This document shows, in pieces, positions 33,371 to 39,070 of a stretch of 39,881 nucleotides of DNA. The notes beneath the pieces were generated by a model. That model made no database searches. It was not told where the DNA came from and was given only the letters and a program-made list of their open reading frames with translations. Location: the IMG/VR virus record IMGVR_UViG_3300030061_002646, positions 46,381-86,261 of that record. One strand, 5' to 3'. Both the position numbers and the translations under genes were made by a program. This DNA comes from a virus. Within the stretch, counting starts at the first letter, position 1. The number at the start of each line of letters is the position of its first letter.

Positions 33371-33967
33371 TCATCTCATACCGAATGCACTTCTTAACAT
33401 CCCACCGGCTGCATTACCGGCATTCTCTAGGAAAGTTTGGTCTTCTAAGGCTGCGCCCAATGCCCCTTGTAGAAGAGACTGTTGTGAAAGTCCGATAATT
33501 CTGTCTCGTTCTTGCATGGCATTTGTTACTGCTTGTTGTGACACATTTTGTAATGTGTTTAATTGTGCTATTATATTTTCAGCACTTAGAGTCTGCAAGT
33601 CCGAAGGTAAAGATAACACATCTAATTTCATAACTCCTTCATCGTCTATCTTAAAACTACAGTTTTTCAACACATTGAGTAAAGAAAAAGCAGATATGTT
33701 AGACATCATCTCTATGAATACAGGCATGTTTTGAGAAATCATGAATTTTTCTATAGGTTTTATTGTGCCTAACATTGCTGATAAGATTTCTGTTTCCGAA
33801 GGAGGTGCAACGGGTTGTTGGTAATATTGCTGATTTATACCTGCACCTTGTAACATTCCTCCCATGAGGGGATTTATTTGTTGGCTTTGTTGTGCGCCAT
33901 ACCCTTGTTGTGCACCTAAACTAAATCCTGATGTGTTAGCGTTTGTGTTGGTTAATCCTAGTGTCAT
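33371..33967 (-). CDS. Gln/Asn-rich protein, unknown
   Basis: 198 aa, ATG at 33967 with GAGGT 7 nt upstream and ATGA overlap. The first 60 residues are Gln/Gly/Asn-rich and disordered; 60-140 look like a folded helical domain ('ETEILSAMLGTIKPIEKFMI'), followed by 'NAMQERDRIIGLSQQSLLQG'. Function not recognised. Confidence 0.45.
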   Translation of the reverse strand: MTLGLTNTNANTSGFSLGAQQGYGAQQSQQINPLMGGMLQGAGINQQYYQQPVAPPSETEILSAMLGTIKPIEKFMISQNMPVFIEMMSNISAFSLLNVLKNCSFKIDDEGVMKLDVLSLPSDLQTLSAENIIAQLNTLQNVSQQAVTNAMQERDRIIGLSQQSLLQGALGAALEDQTFLENAGNAAGGMLRSAFGMR

Positions 33968-34959
33968 TGTATAACCTCTTGTTGGGGGGGAGGGGGGATG
34001 TTAGTTAGAACTTGCTGCTGAATTGGAGGTTGTTGATTTAAAAAATTCTGAAAAGCCGGTGTAGGCGTAGATGCTTCTAAAATCTCTTTTTGAAACATTC
34101 TCATATCGAATTGTATCATTGTGATATCATTATTTCCACTATCAGGATTAGGTATATGCCATACGTTTATTCCTTTGCTTTGTATTGCATCTTTTTCTAT
34201 TTCAACAAAAAACTGTTCATATTTAGAAACCATAGGATGTGAAGGTTCACGATTGCTACCGGTTATTGCAGCAACAGGCACAGTAACTAAACTAACTCCT
34301 TTTTTCATTTTGTCTCTAAACCTTGAAGGACTCAACTCATCTTCTTTTTCTTGCTGTTCTTCCCATTTACATAATAGATGATACAAATGAAGATGTTCGG
34401 GGCAATAAGTTCCTTTCATTCTTCGACCCGATGTTACTTTATCTTGAGCCAAAAATGCTTCGGTCTGTCCTGTAATTGGGTTATTCCAATACATCTCCCA
34501 AAGACTTCTACCGCTTTCTTCATCACTTATTCTAGCATATAGATTATCGTGTTTTATTAGTTCGGCACAATCACAACCATCGATTACACAATGCGAAGAT
34601 TCTTTGTTATACCTATATTTACGACCCAACAATCTCGCCGGACTCAACCAAAATCTCTTCGCTGGCGTTAGTAATCTGTAAGCCTGTTTGATGTCTTGTC
34701 TTCTTGCTTTTCTTGGGTCGGGATTATTAGAAGGATAAAAATTTACTTTTGGAACCTCTAGATTTTTTTGTTGTGCCATCATCGACATTTGTTGTTGAGC
34801 CATCGCTTGTTCCATTATCGCGGCTTGATTGAATTGAGGGTTTCCTTGTTGCGATAATGCAACCATTGCGGATTCGCTTAGTTGACCTAGCGTTTGCGTA
34901 GGTTGTAATTTTTGACCTGTCATCGTTCGATACATATTATCGGGTATATCAAGCACCAT
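33964..34959 (-). CDS. Zinc-binding protein, unknown
   Basis: 331 aa from the ATG at 34959 (GAGGTGA 6 nt upstream; the GTG at 34968 is part of that ribosome site). It overlaps the AbrB-like gene by 11 nt. N-terminal 75 residues are Gln/Met-rich; 75-125 are basic ('ARRQDIKQAYRLLTPAKRFW'); 'HCVIDGCDCAELIKHDN' and 'YCPEHLHLYHLLCKWEEQQ' give four Cys and several His, a probable zinc site. The C-terminus is Pro/Gln-rich. Could be a virion or regulatory protein. Confidence 0.5.
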   Translation of the reverse strand: MVLDIPDNMYRTMTGQKLQPTQTLGQLSESAMVALSQQGNPQFNQAAIMEQAMAQQQMSMMAQQKNLEVPKVNFYPSNNPDPRKARRQDIKQAYRLLTPAKRFWLSPARLLGRKYRYNKESSHCVIDGCDCAELIKHDNLYARISDEESGRSLWEMYWNNPITGQTEAFLAQDKVTSGRRMKGTYCPEHLHLYHLLCKWEEQQEKEDELSPSRFRDKMKKGVSLVTVPVAAITGSNREPSHPMVSKYEQFFVEIEKDAIQSKGINVWHIPNPDSGNNDITMIQFDMRMFQKEILEASTPTPAFQNFLNQQPPIQQQVLTNIPPPPQQEVIQ

Positions 34960-35146
34960 TGGAGTCACCTCGTGGCTTTACCTTAATGAATAACTCCCCT
35001 GAATCGTCCGAAGCGACCTTCCAAATTAATTTTTCTCCTGATTTTAGGCTAAATTGTTGCACTATCCACATGGGTACGGTGGTTCTTAGACTGTTTGAAC
35101 CGCCTCCTGTATGAACTAAAGCCGTACTCATCGCTGTCTTAACCAT
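34949..35146 (-). CDS. AbrB/SpoVT-like DNA-binding protein
   Basis: 65 aa, ATG at 35146 (a second ATG at 35131 gives 60). Residues 18-60 match the swapped-hairpin AbrB fold: 'NSLRTTVPMWIVQQFSLKSG', then 'EKLIWKVASDDSGELFIKVK'. Such proteins are dimeric DNA-binding regulators or antitoxins. No toxin gene lies next to it. An inverted repeat directly before the start (35147-35166) may be its own operator. Located between the GTPase and the zinc protein. Confidence 0.65.
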   Translation of the reverse strand: MVKTAMSTALVHTGGGSNSLRTTVPMWIVQQFSLKSGEKLIWKVASDDSGELFIKVKPRGDSNGA

Positions 35147-35166
35147 GTGCAGCGCACAGGGTGCAC
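35147..35166 (-). promoter_or_regulatory. Inverted repeat before AbrB-like gene
   Basis: GTGC-AGC-GCAC (35147-35157) followed by another GTGCAC (35161-35166) touches the start codon of the AbrB-like gene, so a GTGCA/TGCAC pair spans the 20 bp. Possible autoregulatory operator; inferred from symmetry only. Confidence 0.4.
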
Positions 35167-35181
35167 ACTAAAAAGGGTCAC

Positions 35182-35895
35182 TCAAGAGGTCAATAGTTCT
35201 ATGAGGGTTGGTTCTACGTTCCAACCTATCCTCGTAGCCATAAAAGAACGCTTACTTCTGAGACCCGCTTTTTGCAATCTTATTAGGTCATCTCTAAAGG
35301 GGTCAAATATTTTATGCTCTCCTATTCTACCTTGAGGCCATAACTGTGCAGCCTTGTTATCGAAATACCTATCTGCTTTATTCGCAACAAGCATAATGAC
35401 TTTAGGAGAATATTTTCTCCCTCTCCATCTAGACCTTAAACTTCTATATCTCCAATTTTTTGTTGTTAATACATCTACAAGAAAAGTAAATCCTGCTATT
35501 TGGTCTAAACCTTCCTTACCTCCTTGAAACGCTCGGTCATCAAACATATAGACAACTGCTTCGCATTGTCTTGTAACCATATCTTCTATCCATAAATTCC
35601 AATATTTTTGCTCTCCACCTAAATCAGCAGAATGAACTAATCTTTTTTGACCATCCCAAGCAATTCTTTTACGAGTGGGTTTAGGTAACAAATATTTTGT
35701 CAGGAGTTTAAAATGTTGAGTTCTGTCTTCATCCGGTATTTCTTCCATCTCGCCCGGTGTTGTCATATATCTATCGAGAGTAGTTTTACCTACCATCGTT
35801 GAACCGTATATACCAACTTTTCTAGGTCTCCAAGAATTGTATATATTTTGACCCCATATGGCTGCTCCGACAAGCACGCTACCTGTCATGCTCAT
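35182..35895 (-). CDS. Ras/Arf-like small GTPase
   Basis: 237 aa, ATG at 35895 with GAGGT 9 nt upstream. G-motifs are all visible: P-loop GSTMVGKT at 31-38, Thr candidates for switch I at 45-46 and 59, DLGGEQ at 91-96 (G3; the GG is like Arf and G-alpha), NKAD at 172-175 (G4), and 'ATRIGWNV' near 220-227 where G5 sits. The N-terminal 20 residues ('MTGSVLVGAAIWGQNIYNSW') are moderately hydrophobic and may bind membrane. Neighbouring membrane proteins (35906, 36191) are next upstream in transcription order. GTP-driven recruitment to a membrane or capsid surface is inferred. Small GTPases are unusual in viruses of prokaryotes. Confidence 0.75.
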   Translation of the reverse strand: MSMTGSVLVGAAIWGQNIYNSWRPRKVGIYGSTMVGKTTLDRYMTTPGEMEEIPDEDRTQHFKLLTKYLLPKPTRKRIAWDGQKRLVHSADLGGEQKYWNLWIEDMVTRQCEAVVYMFDDRAFQGGKEGLDQIAGFTFLVDVLTTKNWRYRSLRSRWRGRKYSPKVIMLVANKADRYFDNKAAQLWPQGRIGEHKIFDPFRDDLIRLQKAGLRSKRSFMATRIGWNVEPTLIELLTS

Positions 35896-35905
35896 TGATA
35901 AAACC

Positions 35906-36163
35906 TCAATTTGCTAAATCTACTAACCATTGACCAAAGTTTGAAAGTTCACCATAAAACCACTCTACGGTTAATTCCCACAGACTCAAAGCGGAATTTG
36001 CTTCTATGGCACTCACGATAAAAGCCATAAGTGTTCCAACAATAAGAGTTCTAATCCAACCTAAGCCCCACTCGTAATGATTATCGAAAGTATTAGCGAG
36101 ATGCATAGCCCTCAAAGTTTCTTCAACCGAGTCATCTTTTGGTGTCTTGAATATACGACCCAT
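35906..36163 (-). CDS. Small single-pass membrane protein
   Basis: 85 aa, ATG at 36163 with GGGTG upstream. One membrane helix at about 37-57 ('IRTLIVGTLMAFIVSAIEAN'), preceded by a polar N-terminus and followed by an amphipathic Trp-rich segment ('LSLWELTVEWFYGELSNFG'). It lies 10 nt from the GTPase start. Role unknown. Confidence 0.6.
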   Translation of the reverse strand: MGRIFKTPKDDSVEETLRAMHLANTFDNHYEWGLGWIRTLIVGTLMAFIVSAIEANSALSLWELTVEWFYGELSNFGQWLVDLAN

Positions 36164-36190
36164 TAATTACACCCTGATATCATGGTTGTA

Positions 36191-36871
36191 TTAATTCTTT
36201 CCATTATAGTATCGCATGTCAGGTGTGCCGTCTTTTTTAAGACGAATATTTTTTTGATTATTCACCATTTCATCCGCCATAGCATCTACTTGTTGTTGCA
36301 CATGTTGAATGTTCTGAGAGTTCTGAGGCACCCTTGGTGCAACATAAGGGGTAGGATTTTGATGTAGTTGGTCTAAACCTAAACTCATAGTACCGTTATT
36401 AGGCGGGGTATTTGTTGGTCTAGGTGGTACCGGCACTGTAATAGTATCAGCAGAATTCATAAAAAGTTCAGGATTCTGTCTAAATAAGTGCATCTCTCTT
36501 TCTAATTGCATTTCTTGAACCCTAAGTTCCATATCGATTCTTCTTTGTTCATGAGATGTTTGTATCTCTCTCAATCTTAATTCTTTATCTCTTTGTAAAT
36601 TTTGTGTATTCACTCTATCTTTCATGCTTCTTTCAAAGAACATTTTAAACAGATAATAAGCCAAAATTTGTACCGCCAAAGCACCCATAGCATATGTCAT
36701 ACCGTTCACTGTGTGACTACCACTACCTGCCGGTAGCCAAATACCTGAGTCAAATACTCCTACTGCTGTTCCTATTAACGCCGATTGCGCTAAAATTAAT
36801 CCTGTTAATCTCAATTCTGATGAGTCTACTTGTCCGTCTCTATTGTAATCCATCTTAGTGTCTCCCCGCAT
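36191..36871 (-). CDS. EF-hand, transmembrane and coiled-coil protein
   Basis: 226 aa, ATG at 36871; an ATG at 36853 has a better ribosome site (GGGGAGA) and gives 220. Residues 8-19 are a textbook EF-hand loop, DYNRDGQVDSSE, with ligands at positions 1, 3, 5, 9 and 12 and Gly at 6. Two membrane helices follow (23-40 and 57-78), then a strong coiled coil (about 80-130, 'LRLREIQTSHEQRRIDMEL') and a Pro/Gln-rich tail ending 'DMRYYNGKN'. First gene after the 172-bp gap. A membrane-anchored, Ca-sensitive tether is an inference. Confidence 0.65.
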   Translation of the reverse strand: MRGDTKMDYNRDGQVDSSELRLTGLILAQSALIGTAVGVFDSGIWLPAGSGSHTVNGMTYAMGALAVQILAYYLFKMFFERSMKDRVNTQNLQRDKELRLREIQTSHEQRRIDMELRVQEMQLEREMHLFRQNPELFMNSADTITVPVPPRPTNTPPNNGTMSLGLDQLHQNPTPYVAPRVPQNSQNIQHVQQQVDAMADEMVNNQKNIRLKKDGTPDMRYYNGKN

Positions 36872-37043
36872 TACGCCACAGTAGAGGTCACATTAAACCT
36901 TACCCTAGCAGGTTTAAGAAAAAAAATCTTATTATTCTAATTATTCTATTATTCATATAGATATTATATTATTATATTATTATTAATATATTGTATAGAA
37001 AGAATAATGATTCATTAGAAACATCGCTTGGTCGAAGGGCTTA
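36872..37043 (-). promoter_or_regulatory. 172-bp AT-rich gap: probable terminator/promoter region
   Basis: Longest non-coding stretch in the window. On the minus strand it has very AT-rich sequence with TATA-like sites (about 36950-37000), then an eight-base T run (36919-36926), then an inverted repeat TTAAACCT/AGGTTTAA (36893-36900 and 36910-36917, 9-nt loop) close to the next start. The T run could terminate the upstream genes in archaeal style; the rest probably drives the GTPase block. Confidence 0.5.
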
Positions 37044-37529
37044 TCATTCAGGTGGCCTCTTTTCACTCCATAGTAATTCACCTTCAGGACTTTGATTACC
37101 ACTTGGTTTTACCTTTCGCTCACTTAATTGATTTACAAGGTCATACAAAGCAGATGCATACCCTCTTCTTCTTCTCTCCGGTTCAGTCCAAGTCATATGC
37201 GATTCATAATACGGGTGATTTTCATTTGTTTCTACTAATTCAGCATTAGAATACCCAAGCCCAAGCATTTGCTTTACATCATCGTCTATATCTTCATCGG
37301 TCATATCCATAGCATCAAGCGATGTAGGCGTACCAAGATTCTGTCCGGGTTGATTAGGATATATACCAACATTCATAGTTCTAAACTTAGGGTCTTTTTC
37401 GGCTACCATTGGGTAAATCTGATTTGTTTTTGGGTCTTGGAATTGTGCTTCTGCGCGATTATCTGATACTTGATTAACTGAATCAGGAATTAATGGTGCT
37501 TTTAGCAAACTCCACGCTTGGTCGAAGGG
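37025..37529. repeat. 15-bp direct repeats flanking an AW-motif gene
   Basis: The 15-mer CGCTTGGTCGAAGGG occurs at 37025-37039 and 37515-37529, 490 bp apart. The second copy encodes Pro-Phe-Asp-Gln-Ala of the AW motif at the start of the 37044-37535 gene; the first lies just past that gene's stop and, in one frame, reads PFDQAMFLMN without a start, a possible decayed second N-terminus. Confidence 0.85.
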
Positions 37530-37535
37530 GTTCAT
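37044..37535 (-). CDS. AW-motif protein, unknown
   Basis: 163 aa from the ATG at 37535 (GGTGG 9 nt upstream, one-base TGATG overlap with the previous stop); an in-frame start at 37547 lies inside the neighbour. N-terminus 'MNPFDQAWSLLKAPLIPDS' is the recurrent motif. Further on, 'RTMNVGIYPNQPGQNLGT' and a C-terminal part 'SHMTWTEPERRRRGYASALY' that recalls a short acetyltransferase-like (GNAT) helix 'RRRGYASALYDLV'. The rest of a GNAT fold is not obvious in this length. Flanked by 15-bp direct repeats. Confidence 0.6.
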   Translation of the reverse strand: MNPFDQAWSLLKAPLIPDSVNQVSDNRAEAQFQDPKTNQIYPMVAEKDPKFRTMNVGIYPNQPGQNLGTPTSLDAMDMTDEDIDDDVKQMLGLGYSNAELVETNENHPYYESHMTWTEPERRRRGYASALYDLVNQLSERKVKPSGNQSPEGELLWSEKRPPE

Positions 37536-37891
37536 CAGCAATTCCACCGTTTGAGCGCTGCGCCCTTCGGTGTTAGTTTTCCGCCTTTACTAGTCGGTCC
37601 TTTGCTTCCACCCATTCTAGCACAGAATGACTTTCTTCTGTTTGCTGCTTTACTACCGGGTTTTAGTGAACTTGGTTTTTTAGTAACAGGTCTTTTCAAA
37701 TTTGCGCCTGTTTCTCTTTTTGCTTTGGCTCGACCTTTTGCATTTAGTCCACCACTTCTACTATGTCTGTTTGGGTTGTAACCATGAAATGGTTTTGATT
37801 TCTTTTTTGCTTTCTCAAAAACAGAATCTAACAGGGCCGCTGATGCTTGTTGCATAGGTGTGCAACAATCGCATGTGTCAAAATCATTCAT
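37535..37891 (-). CDS. Basic protein with RRKSFCARM motif
   Basis: 118 aa, ATG at 37891 with GGGGGT upstream. Basic C-terminal 75 residues: 'GGLNAKGRAKAKRETGANLK', 'RRKSFCARMGGSKGP', a pattern repeatedly seen in marine phage proteins of unknown function (DUF6321-like). The N-terminus has 'CDCCTPMQQ'. It probably binds DNA or a virion surface; no activity is known. Confidence 0.6.
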   Translation of the reverse strand: MNDFDTCDCCTPMQQASAALLDSVFEKAKKKSKPFHGYNPNRHSRSGGLNAKGRAKAKRETGANLKRPVTKKPSSLKPGSKAANRRKSFCARMGGSKGPTSKGGKLTPKGAALKRWNC

Positions 37892-37893
37892 TT

Positions 37894-38475
37894 CTAATAC
37901 CCCCTATATTGAAAATCTTCTAGTGATTGTTGATATTGGTTCTCTTCTTCTTGTGGGTTTTGTTCTCTACCCTTTTGATTCATTACATTGTGTGATTGTT
38001 CACCCGTTGCATCAATCATGTCTTGTATCATTCTTTGTTCCTTGGTTTTTTGTCTTTCGTTAGTAAAAGAAATTGGTCCGGTGTTTGGCCTTCTATTCAG
38101 ACTTAATTTCTTTCTTTCTGTTGATGCTTTGAGTATATCCCACGCTGCGGAGAAAGCACTCATGTCGCTTCGCATAGCGTAGTCTGTCTTAACAATTGTT
38201 GGTTTTCCACCCACACCTTGTTTTTTTGCACGTTTTCTTTTTGTCGCTGCTTGCTTCTCACCTGATGACATAGAACCTGATGTTTTAGGCGTTTTACTTG
38301 AAACTTTGATTGAAGGTCTACATTTGGGATAGCCTTTACCTGAAAGTTTTCCCTTGCTTCTACCACATGGTGGGTGCTTGCCATCTTTAGTACGCGACAC
38401 ATCTACCCATTTTTCCTTAAACCAGCGGTTTAAGTTTTTCACAATGAGCACATCATGACAAGTACATCGTGTCAT
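37894..38475 (-). CDS. Fusion of WVDVSR basic Cys motif and AW motif
   Basis: 193 aa, ATG at 38475 with GGAG upstream and an ATGA overlap. Residues about 18-95 match the DUF5872-like pattern of phages and giant viruses: 'WFKEKWVDVSRTKDGK', 'PCGRSKG', 'YPKCRPS', then a basic tail. Residues 105-122 repeat the AW motif ('MSAFSAAWDILKAS'); an in-frame ATG there (38163) has a poor ribosome site, so a fusion is more likely than a nested gene. C-terminus Gln/Asn-rich. Confidence 0.6.
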   Translation of the reverse strand: MTRCTCHDVLIVKNLNRWFKEKWVDVSRTKDGKHPPCGRSKGKLSGKGYPKCRPSIKVSSKTPKTSGSMSSGEKQAATKRKRAKKQGVGGKPTIVKTDYAMRSDMSAFSAAWDILKASTERKKLSLNRRPNTGPISFTNERQKTKEQRMIQDMIDATGEQSHNVMNQKGREQNPQEEENQYQQSLEDFQYRGY

Positions 38476-38633
38476 ACTACTCCTACCATTTTTTTAATGT
38501 TCTTTTGTTTGTCTATTAGAGCATAACAAGGGCATTTAGGAGAAGATGCTGAACATTGATTACCCTCAATCATACAAACACAAGGTGTTTTTTTAGTACC
38601 ACCACAGCAGCATTTGTCTTTTTTGAGTTTCAT
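38472..38633 (-). CDS. 53-aa Cys-rich micro-protein
   Basis: A short gene filling the gap between two larger ones. ATG at 38633 overlaps the previous stop (ATGA), TGA at 38472 overlaps the next ATG. Eight Cys in 53 residues: 'KCCCGGTKKTPCVC' then 'QCSASSPKCPC', with Lys-rich ends. It resembles a small zinc or metallothionein-like protein but is not clearly any family. The double overlap and composition support a real gene. Confidence 0.6.
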   Translation of the reverse strand: MKLKKDKCCCGGTKKTPCVCMIEGNQCSASSPKCPCYALIDKQKNIKKMVGVV

Positions 38634-39070
38634 TTCTTTTTCTTCCCCTTAAACTTACCACGACAATATTGTACAGCCCAACCGTTTGCATACGCAGATG
38701 GGTAAACATCGAATTTTTTCTTTGCGGCTGCTTTTCCAGCAGGGCATAGTTTTTTCCAAACCGCATCCATACCAACGCAATGGCCGCATTCGCAACTCAT
38801 TTTACTAAAACCCGTTTCTTCATTGAAAGGTGTATCAACAAAAGAACTACTTGCCATATTATCCATCATTACTTCATCATCACTAGGTTCTTTTCCGGTT
38901 CTTTTAATTTTGTTATCTCTATACCACCACGGTAACATTGTATTTCTACCTATACCGGTTTCATTGAGGTATTGATGAAATATATTTTCATTTTCATCAC
39001 CACGACCCGGATGAAGTTCTCTTTCATCATCCTCAAAAAGAGGTGTTCTATATATTTTTATCATTCTCAT
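38630..39070 (-). CDS. Basic protein with YPSAYANGWAVQYC motif
   Basis: 146 aa, ATG at 39070 with AAGGTGA 5 nt upstream. Middle has 'MSCECGHCVGMD', a C.C..C cluster. C-terminal 35 residues ('AAAKKKFDVYPSAYANGWAV', then 'QYCRGKFKGKKKK') match a short motif common in marine phages and large DNA viruses, of unknown function. It is one of three such basic motif proteins side by side here. Confidence 0.6.
   Translation of the reverse strand: MRMIKIYRTPLFEDDERELHPGRGDENENIFHQYLNETGIGRNTMLPWWYRDNKIKRTGKEPSDDEVMMDNMASSSFVDTPFNEETGFSKMSCECGHCVGMDAVWKKLCPAGKAAAKKKFDVYPSAYANGWAVQYCRGKFKGKKKK

Noticed and set aside
35182-35895. P-loop protein as packaging or DNA-repair ATPase
   Set aside because: No Walker B acid pattern of ATPases; the DLGGEQ and NKAD motifs are those of GTPases.
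36872-37043. Replication origin in the AT-rich gap
   Set aside because: No clear iterated origin repeats or nearby replication genes; a promoter/terminator reading is simpler.
37044-37535. GNAT acetyltransferase
   Set aside because: Only the RRRGYASAL segment recalls it; the protein is short and other parts of the fold are not seen, so it is not called as such.
38593-38775. 60-aa minus frame inside the 38630 gene
   Set aside because: Shadow frame within the gene with the YPSAYAN motif; no ribosome site.
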